Shown: positions 52,669 to 61,742, counted from the stretch's first letter. The stretch: 64,000 nucleotides of DNA from Belliella aquatica (GCF_014637795.1 NZ_BMFD01000006.1:124001-188000); one strand, 5' to 3'. Made by a program: numbers and translations. The notes: a model not told the origin generated them from the letters alone.

Positions 52669-52671
52669 CTT

Positions 52672-52696
52672 AACCCCTCCTCGTGAGGGGTTTTTT
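52672..52696 (+). terminator. Intrinsic terminator of tRNA-His
   Basis: CCCCTC (52674-52679) pairs with GAGGGG (52685-52690) around CTCGT, flanked by AA/TT pairs and followed by six T. Confidence 0.92.
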
Positions 52697-52776
52697 CATT
52701 TTTAAGAGATTAAAATGAACTAAAATGGCATAAGTTTTGTCTAAAAAAAGTAAAAAATTAAATCAACTATACTGTA

Positions 52777-52917
52777 ATGTTTACATTATTTAAAGCTTCA
52801 CCAAAATTTCCTAAGGTGCAACCGCTAAATGTCAAATTCATTCAGCGATACATTGAGAAGTTTGAAGAGTCGATTAAGACCTTTGAAGAACTCCAAAAAG
52901 AAAGTGTTAGCTCGTAG
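52777..52917 (+). CDS. Small 46-residue protein between two terminators
   Basis: An ATG at 52777 opens 46 codons to a TAG at 52915. The product is 'MFTLFKASPKFPKVQPLNVK', then a helical, charged part 'FIQRYIEKFEESIKTFEELQ' and 'KESVSS'. It is short, soluble, with a likely amphipathic helix and no export signal. It lies between the tRNA terminator and its own terminator with a GAAA tetraloop (52934-52965), which supports a discrete transcript. No family is recognised. The evidence for translation is the ORF and the flanking terminators only. Confidence 0.6.
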   Translation: MFTLFKASPKFPKVQPLNVKFIQRYIEKFEESIKTFEELQKESVSS

Positions 52918-52933
52918 TTAAGAGCATAGATTT

Positions 52934-52965
52934 AAAGGTTATGGAAACATAACCTTTATTTTTTG
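52934..52965 (+). terminator. Intrinsic terminator after the 46-residue gene
   Basis: A perfect 10-bp stem AAAGGTTATG (52934-52943) pairs with 52948-52957 around a GAAA tetraloop, followed by ATTTTTTG. Confidence 0.88.
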
Positions 52966-53030
52966 TCTAATAGTTTTTCTTTCATGGTGTAAAAAACTAT
53001 TTTTATGGAAATCTCCAAACTTTTAACCAA

Positions 53031-54950
53031 ATGAGTTACATCCATTTTGACAAAACCCAATTAATAAATCTTAATTACTCCCTAGATCGCGAAATAATCA
53101 GAACCAACAGAGGAGGTTCTTATACGAGTACGACCATTATTGGCTGTAATACAAGAAAATATCATGGGTTGTTGGTTTCTCCGCAGCCTCAGATTGATTC
53201 TCAACTCCACGTCTTACTGTCTACAGTTCATGAAACCGTCATACAAAGGGGAGCAAGTTTTAATTTAGGAATCAATAAATATCCAGGGAATTATTCTCCG
53301 AGAGGTCACAAATATTTGGAGGATTTCGACTCAGAACCGATTCCTAAATTGACTTATAGAGTGGGAGGAGTGGTATTGCAAAAAGAACTTATTTTGGATA
53401 CCAATCGAGATAGGGTGATGATTCGATATACGCTTTTAGACGCCCATTCACCAACCAAAATCAGAATTAGCCCTTTTCTTGCCTTTCGAGGATATCACAA
53501 TCTCTCCAAAGAAAATGCTGATATCAATAAAGAGTTTCAGAAAGCTCCAAATGGAGCAATTTTTCAACTATACCCAGCGTATTCTCCCTTATACTTACAA
53601 GTCTCAAAAAAGAATCACTTTGAATCAAACCCGAACTGGTATAACAATATCGAATATATTTTAGAGAGGGAAAGGGGATATGATTATCAGGAAGATTTAT
53701 TTGTGCCTGGCTATTTTGAATTTGACATTGAAAAAGGAGAGTCAGTTATTTTTTCTGCAGGTTTGACCGAAGCAGATCCTAGTACAAGACAGCGCGCATT
53801 TGAAAAAGAATTGGCAAGGAGAATCCCTAGAAGTAATTTTGAAAATTGTTTAAAAAATTCTGCAGGACAATTTATTCAAAAAAGAGAAGGGAAAACTCAT
53901 GTGATCGCTGGTTATCCATGGTTCGGGTGGTGGGGCAGAGATACTTTTGTTGCCGCGCCAGGCTTGACATTGGCTAATGAAGATAATAAAGATACTTTCC
54001 TAGAAATTATGGATACCATGGTAGCTGATTTGCACGGTCCTTTGTTTCCAAATGTAGGAAGCGGAGTGATGCGCAATATGAATTCTATGGATGCTCCGCT
54101 TTGGTTTTTTTGGTCACTGCAGCAGTATGTGGCTTTCACGGGAGATACGAAGCTTATTAAAAAGAAGTATCTAGAAAAGATGAAAGGGATCATCGATGGC
54201 TATCGAGCTGGAACAGACTACAACATCCACATGCTTGAAAACGGCTTGATGTACGGAGGAGAAGAAGGTATCGCCCTTACATGGATGGATGCGGTCAACT
54301 CTGATGGACCTGTGACACCAAGAATCGGCTGTCCTGTTGAAGTGAATGCACTCTGGTATAATGCACTTTGTTTTTACAACGAGCTGACTGACGACAGCGA
54401 GATTGGAGATTTGGCCCAAAAAGTCAAAATAAGTTTCGTGGAAGAGTTTTGGGATGAAAAGAAAGGCTATTTGGCAGATTATATCAATGGAAATTATAAG
54501 GATTGGGCAATTAGGCCGAATATGATTTTTGCTACTTCTCTGGTTTACAGTCCTTTGGAAGAAAGTCAGATGGACAGTATTTTAGAGATTGTAAAATCTA
54601 AATTGCTTACTCCTAGGGGATTGCGATCACTATCCCCAGATGATCCAGGATATAAAGGTTACTATTTTGGCAATCAGTATACGCGTGATGTTGCCTACCA
54701 TAATGGAACAGTATGGGCGTGGCTTTTGGGACACTTCGCAGAGGCCTACTTAAAGCTGCATGATAAGTCAGGTAAAAACTTCATCGAAAAAATCATCAAG
54801 GGTTTTGATAGTGTGATGACTCAATATGGTGTTGGGACTGTAGCTGAAATCTATGATGGTGATCCCCCACACCGCCCAAAGGGAGCGATTTCGCAAGCAT
54901 GGAGTGTAGGTGAGTTATTAAGAATGATGTATTTAGTGAACAAAGTTTAA
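53031..54950 (+). CDS. Glycogen-debranching enzyme-like amylo-alpha-1,6-glucosidase (GH133 type)
   Basis: A 639-residue enzyme. The N-terminal domain has 'TNRGGSYTSTTIIGCNTRKY' and 'HGLLVSPQPQ', the usual start of bacterial/archaeal debranching enzymes. The C-terminal (alpha/alpha)6 domain has 'AGYPWFGWWGRDTFVAAPGL', 'WMDAVN' and 'AISQAWSVGELLRM', with the acids expected for hydrolysing alpha-1,6 branch points. There is no signal peptide, so it is cytosolic. It leads a tight operon: a GT4 gene 9 bp downstream, then GH57 2 bp after that. Confidence 0.88.
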   Translation: MSYIHFDKTQLINLNYSLDREIIRTNRGGSYTSTTIIGCNTRKYHGLLVSPQPQIDSQLHVLLSTVHETVIQRGASFNLGINKYPGNYSPRGHKYLEDFDSEPIPKLTYRVGGVVLQKELILDTNRDRVMIRYTLLDAHSPTKIRISPFLAFRGYHNLSKENADINKEFQKAPNGAIFQLYPAYSPLYLQVSKKNHFESNPNWYNNIEYILERERGYDYQEDLFVPGYFEFDIEKGESVIFSAGLTEADPSTRQRAFEKELARRIPRSNFENCLKNSAGQFIQKREGKTHVIAGYPWFGWWGRDTFVAAPGLTLANEDNKDTFLEIMDTMVADLHGPLFPNVGSGVMRNMNSMDAPLWFFWSLQQYVAFTGDTKLIKKKYLEKMKGIIDGYRAGTDYNIHMLENGLMYGGEEGIALTWMDAVNSDGPVTPRIGCPVEVNALWYNALCFYNELTDDSEIGDLAQKVKISFVEEFWDEKKGYLADYINGNYKDWAIRPNMIFATSLVYSPLEESQMDSILEIVKSKLLTPRGLRSLSPDDPGYKGYYFGNQYTRDVAYHNGTVWAWLLGHFAEAYLKLHDKSGKNFIEKIIKGFDSVMTQYGVGTVAEIYDGDPPHRPKGAISQAWSVGELLRMMYLVNKV

Positions 54951-54959
54951 CGCTATTTT

Positions 54960-56240
54960 ATGAAGGTTTTAATGTTTGGGTGGGAATTCCCACCACATAT
55001 ATCTGGAGGTCTTGGAACAGCCTGTTATGGCTTGGTCAAAGGACTCGTTCATCACAAACAGGATATTATTTTTGTAGTTCCTAAACTATGGGGAGATGAG
55101 GAGCCTCTAGCGGATTTTGTTAATGCTAGCGGTGTGACCATAGATTATAGAGAAAAGAAATTCAAGCAGATTTGGAAGAATCTCACCTATTTGGAAGTAG
55201 GGAGTTTTTTAGTTCCTTATTTGGGGCCTGAGGAATTCAAAAAATATACTGATTATGCCATGCACGACAGGGTGGATGTAGATGAAAGTGTGTTTAGCAA
55301 TAAATTTGAGTTTAGCGGTAAATATGGAAAAGACCTCATGAAGGAAGTTTCCAGATATGCTTTAGTCGCGGCTCAAATCGCAAAATCAAAAGATCACGAT
55401 GTCATTCATGCCCATGATTGGCTAGCCTATCCTGCGGGAATTGCGGCCAAGCATATGAGCGGAAAACCACTTGTAGCGCATATCCACGCGACTGAATTTG
55501 ACAGATCGGGAGAATCTGTAAACAAGCCAGTTTTTGATATTGAATATGCAGGACTTCATGCTGCTGACCATGTGGTCGCTGTTAGTCATCTGACAAGAAA
55601 TATTGTCATCAACAAATATGGTGTTCATCCAGATAAAGTGAGTGTACTCCACAATGCGGTGTTGGATGCAAGTATTATCGAGTCCAAAGTAAAGAAAAAG
55701 GTTCCTGAAAAAATTGTAACATTCCTGGGAAGGATTACTTTCCAAAAAGGGCCTGAGTATTTTGTAGAAGCAGCAAAAAAAGTCATCGATAGAGATCCAA
55801 ATGTGAGGTTTGTCATGGCAGGTAATGGAGATCTGCTCAATAGGATGATTGATCGAGTAGCAGAATTGGGTATGGGAACAAGGTTTCATTTTACAGGATT
55901 CCTCAAAGGTCAAGATGTAGATGACATGTACGCCATGTCAGATGTGTATGTGATGCCATCTGTTTCTGAGCCATTTGGAATTGCACCTCTAGAGGCGGTC
56001 AGGCACAATACTCCAGTGATTATCTCCAAGCAATCGGGAGTAGCTGAAGTTTTGCAAAATGCTGTCAAGATTGATTTTTGGGATGTCGATGCGATGGCAG
56101 ATGCCATTTTTGCCTTGCTTCATTATCCGAGCATTTCCAAAATGTTCAAAGAATTAGGTAGCGAAGAATTGAAAAATTTAAAATGGGAACACGTCGCTGC
56201 CAAATTAGTCACTGTTTATGAAAAAATAACTAAAGAATAG
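54960..56240 (+). CDS. Glycosyltransferase family 4, glycogen-synthase-like
   Basis: A 426-residue GT-B glycosyltransferase. 'FGWEFPPHISGGLGTACYGL' contains the acceptor loop with Gly-Gly typical of starch/glycogen synthases and related GT4 enzymes; 'HAHDWLAYPAG' is a characteristic His-Asp motif; 'FLGRITFQKGPEYF' binds the donor phosphates; 'PSVSEPFGIAPLEA' has the Glu-x7-Glu donor motif. Between GH133 and GH57 genes, an alpha-glucan synthesising role (glycogen or a related polymer) is likely. The sugar donor is not known; no glgC is in the window. Confidence 0.88.
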   Translation: MKVLMFGWEFPPHISGGLGTACYGLVKGLVHHKQDIIFVVPKLWGDEEPLADFVNASGVTIDYREKKFKQIWKNLTYLEVGSFLVPYLGPEEFKKYTDYAMHDRVDVDESVFSNKFEFSGKYGKDLMKEVSRYALVAAQIAKSKDHDVIHAHDWLAYPAGIAAKHMSGKPLVAHIHATEFDRSGESVNKPVFDIEYAGLHAADHVVAVSHLTRNIVINKYGVHPDKVSVLHNAVLDASIIESKVKKKVPEKIVTFLGRITFQKGPEYFVEAAKKVIDRDPNVRFVMAGNGDLLNRMIDRVAELGMGTRFHFTGFLKGQDVDDMYAMSDVYVMPSVSEPFGIAPLEAVRHNTPVIISKQSGVAEVLQNAVKIDFWDVDAMADAIFALLHYPSISKMFKELGSEELKNLKWEHVAAKLVTVYEKITKE

Positions 56241-56242
56241 CC

Positions 56243-57451
56243 ATGAGAACGATCTGTTTTTATTTTCAAGTACATCAGCCTTTAAGGATTAAGCCTTATC
56301 GTTTTTTTGACATAGGTGATGATCATTATTATTGGGACGATTACAGCAATAAAAGTATCATGCGTAAAGTAGCACAAAAATGCTATCTACCCATGAATGC
56401 ACTTCTGTTAGACTTGATCAACCATTATAATGGGGCTTTTAAAGTCAGTTTTTCAATTTCAGGCGTTTGTTTAGATCAGTTTGAAGCTTATGCACCTGAT
56501 GTACTCGAGAGTTTTAAGAAACTCGTGGCTACGGGTCATGTGGAATTGTTGAGTGAGACCGATGGTCATGCATTGTGTGCCTTAAAAAGTAAGGATGAGT
56601 TCACCAGAATGGTGAAAACACATAAGGAAAAAATCAAAAAGCATTTTGATGGCTATGAGCCAAGGGTGTTTAGAAATACAGAATTGATCTATTCAGATTC
56701 TATCGGTGCTACAGTAGCAGAGATGGGTTATGAGGGGATTTTGACAGAAGGAGCTAAGCATATCTTGGGCTGGAAGAGTCCAAATTATGTTTACCAAAAT
56801 TCAATCAAACCTGAGCTGAAAGTCCTCTTGAAAAACTTCCAACTCAGTGATGATATTGCTTTCAGATTTTCAAATAAAACTTGGGCAGATTATCCATTGA
56901 CCACTGACAAATTTGTCAGATGGATCAATAATATTCCAAAAGAAGAAGAAACATTAAACCTATTTATGGATTATGAAACCTTCGGAGAGCATCAATGGGC
57001 AGATTCAGGAATATTTGAATTTATGAGAGCATTGCCAAATGCGGTATTCAACGGCAGTGATTTTGGTTTTTCTACTCCATCAGAAGTTCTCAAAGGCGCG
57101 AAGATGATTTCTACAATTCACGTCCCAACACCTATTTCTTGGGCTGATGAAGAGCGGGATTTGACAGCTTGGTTGGGGAATGATTTGCAAGATGAGGCCT
57201 TTGGAAAGCTCTATGAATTAGAGGAAAAGGTCAAGCAGATCGATGATGCTGAGATTCAAAGGGATTGGGTTTATTTACAAACATCTGATCACTTCTATTA
57301 TATGTGTACCAAGTTTTTCTCAGATGGAGATATTCACGCCTATTTTAGCCCTTACGATTCTCCTTATGATGCATTTATCAATTATATGAATGTATTAAGT
57401 GATTTTATTCTCAGAGTAGATAAAAGGATAAAAGAGAAAAACGCCAAATGA
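56243..57451 (+). CDS. GH57-family alpha-amylase/4-alpha-glucanotransferase-like enzyme
   Basis: A 402-residue enzyme of GH57. 'CFYFQVHQPLRI' is the N-terminal family motif, 'VFRNTELIYSD' carries the catalytic Glu (about 148), and 'FMDYETFGEHQW' the catalytic Asp. GH57 members act on alpha-glucans as amylases, glucanotransferases or branching enzymes. It is 2 bp after the GT4 gene and overlaps the next gene by 4 bp, so it is part of the operon and of intracellular glucan metabolism. The exact activity cannot be told. Confidence 0.88.
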   Translation: MRTICFYFQVHQPLRIKPYRFFDIGDDHYYWDDYSNKSIMRKVAQKCYLPMNALLLDLINHYNGAFKVSFSISGVCLDQFEAYAPDVLESFKKLVATGHVELLSETDGHALCALKSKDEFTRMVKTHKEKIKKHFDGYEPRVFRNTELIYSDSIGATVAEMGYEGILTEGAKHILGWKSPNYVYQNSIKPELKVLLKNFQLSDDIAFRFSNKTWADYPLTTDKFVRWINNIPKEEETLNLFMDYETFGEHQWADSGIFEFMRALPNAVFNGSDFGFSTPSEVLKGAKMISTIHVPTPISWADEERDLTAWLGNDLQDEAFGKLYELEEKVKQIDDAEIQRDWVYLQTSDHFYYMCTKFFSDGDIHAYFSPYDSPYDAFINYMNVLSDFILRVDKRIKEKNAK

Positions 57452-57972
57452 AAATGAGATCCTGGATATATTTTGTTTTGATTGGGGCGGTTCTAAGTGC
57501 CTGTCATCTGAAAATTGATCAGAAAAATGATAAAGTAGAGTCTAGTAAAAAAGAATTGATCATTACGCGATTTGATAGACCTGATGCGAGTATTCTCAAG
57601 GGAGTACATATTCCTGCAGACAAATCATATTTTTATACTTCGGGATTGGTAGCAGATGCGATCAATCCTGAAGCCGTACCAGGGACTTACGAGCGCTACG
57701 GCAATACCTATCAGCAAAGCATCAGTACCCTAGAAAAAATCAAAGCTACTTTGAAAGAAGCTGATTTTGAGATGGAAGATGTGTTTTTCCTTCGAGTTTA
57801 CTTGGCTCCAGATCAAGATGGCAAAGTAGATTGGCAGGCTTGGTTTGATGCCTATGGGGAGTATTTCAATAATGATGAAAATCCGAATAAAGTAGCGAGA
57901 AGTACCATCGCTGTTTATGCTTTAGCCAATCCTGATTTACTAATAGAAATCGAAGCAGTAGCTGCAAAATGA
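57448..57972 (+). CDS. Exported RidA-like lipoprotein
   Basis: A 174-residue protein with an N-terminal signal and lipobox 'LSAC' (Cys19) followed by a polar spacer and a RidA/YjgF-type domain (about 36-172). Normal RidA proteins are cytosolic deaminases of reactive enamines. The conserved Arg in 'KVARSTIAVYAL' and Glu in 'LLIEIEAVA' are present, so the fold and perhaps the ligand site are kept. The gene overlaps GH57 and the next lipoprotein gene by 4 bp at each end. Why a RidA-like domain is sent to the envelope is unknown. Confidence 0.78.
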   Translation: MKMRSWIYFVLIGAVLSACHLKIDQKNDKVESSKKELIITRFDRPDASILKGVHIPADKSYFYTSGLVADAINPEAVPGTYERYGNTYQQSISTLEKIKATLKEADFEMEDVFFLRVYLAPDQDGKVDWQAWFDAYGEYFNNDENPNKVARSTIAVYALANPDLLIEIEAVAAK

Positions 57973-58391
57973 AAAAACGCTCATTATTAATAGCCTTCTG
58001 CTTGGTTTTTTCTTTGTCTTCTTGTGATGTGGAGGATGTTTTTAAGGGACTCAAATGGGGCATGGATAATTTTATTGGAGAGGGTTTCTTGCCTTCCGAT
58101 GAGATAGTTGCTTTAGGAGCTTTTCAGAGAACAGAAGTGAATCTGCAGCAGAAAACAGAAAATGGTGAAGCTGCCGGTACGATTGAGTTGAAGCTTTATA
58201 ATGGAAATTCTGAAGCGCTAAGATTTAATGAAGAGGGCACAGCTAGAAAATGTGCAGAGCTATATGCGGAAGGTTTTTCAAAGATTGAAGATTACCAAAA
58301 AATTATGATTTATCTGATTCAAACGGACCCGTTTAATCCAGACAATATCGCGATAACCGAATATGTATTTGAAGTCAAAGATTTCCTTTAA
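57969..58391 (+). CDS. Lipoprotein of unknown function
   Basis: A 140-residue protein with a lipobox 'LSSC' (Cys19) after a hydrophobic leader; the mature protein begins Cys-Asp-Val-Glu-Asp. Acidic residues just after the Cys resemble Bacteroidota surface-export signals for lipoproteins, but this is weak. The remainder is a small alpha/beta domain ('TIELKLYNGNSEAL', 'IMIYLIQTDPF'). No family is recognised. It overlaps the RidA-like gene by 4 bp and ends the glucan operon. Confidence 0.7.
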   Translation: MKKRSLLIAFCLVFSLSSCDVEDVFKGLKWGMDNFIGEGFLPSDEIVALGAFQRTEVNLQQKTENGEAAGTIELKLYNGNSEALRFNEEGTARKCAELYAEGFSKIEDYQKIMIYLIQTDPFNPDNIAITEYVFEVKDFL

Positions 58392-58540
58392 TTAATAGTT
58401 ATTTATTAATAGTAGATTAGTTATTAATTAGGCGAAGCATTATATTTTAAAATTGGATTAGAGACTAATACGAAAGAGGAGATTCCGTTTCTATTAATAA
58501 GCGATAAAAATAAATTTACTCAAATAAACTCCCCAGCTTT

Positions 58541-58819
58541 ATGAATTTGAATCAAGAATTTCAACACCCACCTGTCAACACCTCAGATTGGTTTTTGACA
58601 GTATTTATTGCCAATATCCCGCTAATAGGTTTTATTATGCTTATTGTATGGGCTTTGGACAAAAATGGAAACCCTAGCAAAGCTAACTGGGCAAAAGCCA
58701 AACTTCTTTGGATTGCCATTGCATTTGGAATTGGTATAATAATCTTTATGTTTATTGGATTTGGAGCAATTTCCGGGATATTCGATAATTTTAACCCAGA
58801 TGAATTCGATATAAGTTAA
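58541..58819 (+). CDS. Small membrane protein of unknown function
   Basis: A 92-residue protein with two hydrophobic segments (about 18-40, 'WFLTVFIANIPLIGFIMLIV', and about 52-76) and an acidic C-terminus. It starts at an ATG at 58541 and its TAA overlaps the ATG of the HAD phosphatase gene by 1 bp (TAATG), so they are coupled. No function can be assigned; no similar family is recognised. Confidence 0.68.
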   Translation: MNLNQEFQHPPVNTSDWFLTVFIANIPLIGFIMLIVWALDKNGNPSKANWAKAKLLWIAIAFGIGIIIFMFIGFGAISGIFDNFNPDEFDIS

Positions 58820-59634
58820 TGCAAATTAAAGCGATTTGTACCGATATTGATGGTACTTTACTCAATGGGGACAGAGTTTTGTCCCCAAGATTACTTCAAG
58901 CGATAGCGCGATTACCCAAAGATTTCCCAATTATACTCGCTTCTTCTCGGATGCCTGATGCCATGCGCCATTTGCAGCAGGATATGGGTAGACTTGGTGA
59001 GCCCTTGATTTGTTATAATGGAGGTTTTGTCATCCATGACGAGCAAAAGGAGATCATCGATGATGTGTCGATTTCACTTGATCATTGCGAAGCATTGGTC
59101 AAAATCGCCAAAGGAACGCAGGTGCATGTGAGTCTTTATCAAGGAGAGGATTGGTTTGAACCTCAATATGACTATTGGGCAGAACGGGAAGCGAGAAATA
59201 CGCGGGTAGATCCCACTGTTCAACCCTTAGATCAGGTTTTGGCCTTGTGGAAATCAAGAAAAAAAGGAGCGCACAAAGTGATGTGTATGGGACCTGCAGA
59301 AGAGATTGACTTTTTCTTCCAAAATGCGCAACAACACCTTGGAGAAGACTTGCACCTCTACCGCTCAAAAGACACCTATATAGAAATTGCACCTAAATCA
59401 ATATCCAAAGCATCAGCACTTGAGTTGCTACTCGATCGAAAATATCAAATAAGGATGGATGAAGTGATGGCTTTTGGAGATAATTATAATGATATAGAAA
59501 TGCTCCAAGCTGTAGGGATGGGAGTAGCTGTTGGCAACGCACGAGCGGAAGTCAAGGCAATTTCAGATCGAGTGACTTTGAGTAATAAAGAAGATGGAGT
59601 AGCGGTGATGATTGAGGAGGTGTTGTTGGGATAA
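58819..59634 (+). CDS. Cof-type HAD-superfamily phosphatase
   Basis: A 271-residue phosphatase of the Cof/YbiV type. Motif I 'CTDIDGTLLNGD' carries the nucleophilic Asp, motif II 'LASSRM' a Ser, motif III a Lys near 'ISKASALELLL', and motif IV 'AFGDNYNDIEML' the metal-binding Asp pair. The long cap is of class C2B. Substrates are sugar phosphates or cofactor phosphates. It is coupled to the small membrane protein gene upstream. Confidence 0.9.
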   Translation: MQIKAICTDIDGTLLNGDRVLSPRLLQAIARLPKDFPIILASSRMPDAMRHLQQDMGRLGEPLICYNGGFVIHDEQKEIIDDVSISLDHCEALVKIAKGTQVHVSLYQGEDWFEPQYDYWAEREARNTRVDPTVQPLDQVLALWKSRKKGAHKVMCMGPAEEIDFFFQNAQQHLGEDLHLYRSKDTYIEIAPKSISKASALELLLDRKYQIRMDEVMAFGDNYNDIEMLQAVGMGVAVGNARAEVKAISDRVTLSNKEDGVAVMIEEVLLG

Positions 59635-59780
59635 AACTTTCGAAAATATATTGAAATTGTAAAAATATTGACTGAGGATCGATTGATAAATAAATTTCAA
59701 TTTAGATCAAGCATATTCGATTTCAATGAATCTACTACTTATGAATTATTATTTGGATCAAGATTTATACCTACTGAAAT

Positions 59781-59993
59781 ATGAAAAATTTTGAATTTAA
59801 GATCAGTATGTTCGTATCGATTTTATTGCTAATGATGTTGTTTGTTCATTTTGTGCCAAGTTTGGATAAGTCATTAGCTTTTAATGCATACAAAAGTGTA
59901 TTTGTAGTAATAGGAATCCAAAATATTTTATTCGTAATTATTTTAATCTTCTCTTTTATTTTAACTGTAAAATTAGGATTGAAAAAGAAATAA
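59781..59993 (+). CDS. Small two-segment membrane protein
   Basis: A 70-residue protein with two hydrophobic segments (about 9-25 and 41-64), separated by a short polar loop, and a Lys-rich C-terminus ('KLGLKKK'). No family is recognised. It has the same size and outline as the small membrane proteins between aroQ and xerD, but sequence similarity is not obvious. It stands alone. Confidence 0.55.
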   Translation: MKNFEFKISMFVSILLLMMLFVHFVPSLDKSLAFNAYKSVFVVIGIQNILFVIILIFSFILTVKLGLKKK

Positions 59994-60037
59994 TGCTCTA
60001 GGATAACTATCTTATATATTTTTTTCTTCATACTTTC

Positions 60038-60718
60038 TTACAACAACCCCTCCCCACTTTCAGCTTCATCTACTGCCTTGTGAAGGAAATCGTGAAAAGG
60101 TTTCATCAGCCTGAAGGTATCAAGGGTTTTGGTCTTGAAATTGCCAGAAGAAATGTCTTTATCAGCCAAAGGCGTAGATACGATAAAACTCTTGTATCTC
60201 AGCAAATCAATATGTGGATGCTCGGCATCATAATCTCTTGGGCTTGTTTTGAGTTGCTCGCCTTCCAAGCTGGAAAAATGTTTCTTGAAAGTGGGTTCAT
60301 TGAGGATCTTAAGTAGTTCTTCTCCAGAGTAATCGATTTCTTGACGAATTTTTTTCAGGATATCAGCGGGAGGCATCCATATTCCGCCAGCGATGAAACT
60401 GCCACCGGGTTGTATATGGAGATAATACCCTGGATCATTGGATTTTTTACCTCCTACGGAGAAGTATGCTGCTAAATTGGTTTTGTAAGGGGCTTTGTTT
60501 GCAGAAAAACGGATATCTCTATTTTGCCTGAAAACACAATCTTTGGCTTTAAAAGCCGTCAATGCAGGCTCCCAAGAGGTTATGCCGCCTAACAATTCTC
60601 CTACATCTTCAATAAACTCCCCTCTCACCTTCTGATACCAATCCCGATTGGCATCCATCCATTCTTTGGAGTTGTTACTGGCTAATTCTTTTAGAAAATC
60701 AAGGTATGGAGTTGGCAT
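60038..60718 (-). CDS. DUF2461-family protein
   Basis: A 226-residue protein of the DUF2461 (TIGR02453) family: 'LDFLKELASNNSKEWMDAN' and 'WYQKVR' near the N-terminus, 'RQNRDIRFSANKAPYKTN' in the middle, and 'GGIWMPPADILKKIRQEIDY' later. Function is unknown. It is cytosolic. A purine-type nucleotide role has not been shown to my knowledge. It stands alone on the minus strand. Confidence 0.82.
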   Translation of the reverse strand: MPTPYLDFLKELASNNSKEWMDANRDWYQKVRGEFIEDVGELLGGITSWEPALTAFKAKDCVFRQNRDIRFSANKAPYKTNLAAYFSVGGKKSNDPGYYLHIQPGGSFIAGGIWMPPADILKKIRQEIDYSGEELLKILNEPTFKKHFSSLEGEQLKTSPRDYDAEHPHIDLLRYKSFIVSTPLADKDISSGNFKTKTLDTFRLMKPFHDFLHKAVDEAESGEGLL

Positions 60719-61053
60719 AATAATAGGATTTTTTGTAAAAGTAACACGAGAATTGAGGAGAGGTTCGAAAAGAGAAAAATTTTAATGTATAAAAAGTATT
60801 TTTTTTGACGATTAAAACATCCTTCAAAGAAGATGGAGGATGTTTTTTAGTTGATTTATTAATTAACTCGGTGACAACCTAATAAAAAGTTTTTATAAAA
60901 GCTTGCAGGTAAAAATTACTTTTTTACTTTTAGAGAAATAAAAAATCTTTTTAAAATTATAGAAAATTGAGAATTATATATAGACCATCAATTAAAACTA
61001 AATATTAGCACATTGATTTTTTTTATAATCTTTATTAGTATTAAAAAATAGAA
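60719..61053. other. AT-rich intergenic region with an orphan hairpin
   Basis: 335 bp between divergent genes. It contains an orphan terminator-like hairpin at 60814-60848. I see no other gene or RNA. The right part, before 61054, is strongly AT-rich. Confidence 0.6.
60814..60848 (+). terminator. Orphan terminator-like hairpin
   Basis: AAAACATCCTTC (60814-60825) pairs with GGAGGATGTTTT (60835-60846) with one wobble pair, followed by T residues. No plus-strand gene lies upstream of it, so its transcript is unknown. Confidence 0.6.
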
Positions 61054-61710
61054 ATGAAAAAAATATTACTACTCACAATAATTACATTTATTTCTTACAT
61101 TCAACTTTCAGCTCAAAAATTTGATAAGATATTGGAAAAATCTAATCTGAATTTTAATTATGGCATATCACATGATTTTTTTGCAAAAAGTATTGATAGT
61201 GGAGGGCCTGGTAATACTTTGGATTTAACTGAACGAGATGTTTGGGGTCAAATCTTTGGATTTGAATACAGCTATCGATTGAAAGGTAAAAATGAGATAG
61301 GTTTTGGGTTTTCAAAACAAGTCCATAGAAGAGTTTACAATCAATCGATAAATACTAGCTTTACCACAATAAATTTTGATGATAATCTATTAAGAAATTC
61401 AAAAAATTTCCACTCTATACATTGGAAAAGGCATCTAATTGAAGATAAACTTTTGACAACTGTTGGTTTCTATAATTTGAGATATCGAGATGAAGACATC
61501 GGGATTATAGCTATCTCTGACGAAACTATAGTAAATATTAGAAATTCAGTAAGAGTAATTGATTTTGGTGTTTGGGTTGGATTGGAATACTATTATGATA
61601 TTAGAAATTTCCAGGTTGGATTAAGATCTAGATTATTCTACACACAAGGGTATAGCTTTGATAGTTTCGAAAGTTTTGAGTTTACTCCAGTGATCAAGTT
61701 CAAGCTCTAG
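61054..61710 (+). CDS. Probable outer-membrane beta-barrel protein
   Basis: A 218-residue protein with a signal peptide (residues 1-21, ending 'IQLSAQ') and about ten amphipathic strands: 'LNFNYGISHDFF', 'YSYRLKGKNEIGFGFSKQVH', 'LEYYYDIRNFQVGLRSRLFY'. The C-terminus 'FEFTPVIKFKL' fits a terminal barrel strand. No family is recognised. It is convergent with murF, and a terminator separates them. Confidence 0.68.
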   Translation: MKKILLLTIITFISYIQLSAQKFDKILEKSNLNFNYGISHDFFAKSIDSGGPGNTLDLTERDVWGQIFGFEYSYRLKGKNEIGFGFSKQVHRRVYNQSINTSFTTINFDDNLLRNSKNFHSIHWKRHLIEDKLLTTVGFYNLRYRDEDIGIIAISDETIVNIRNSVRVIDFGVWVGLEYYYDIRNFQVGLRSRLFYTQGYSFDSFESFEFTPVIKFKL

Positions 61711-61742
61711 AAATATAGTCGAGTAAGCTTATTAAATTTGAT

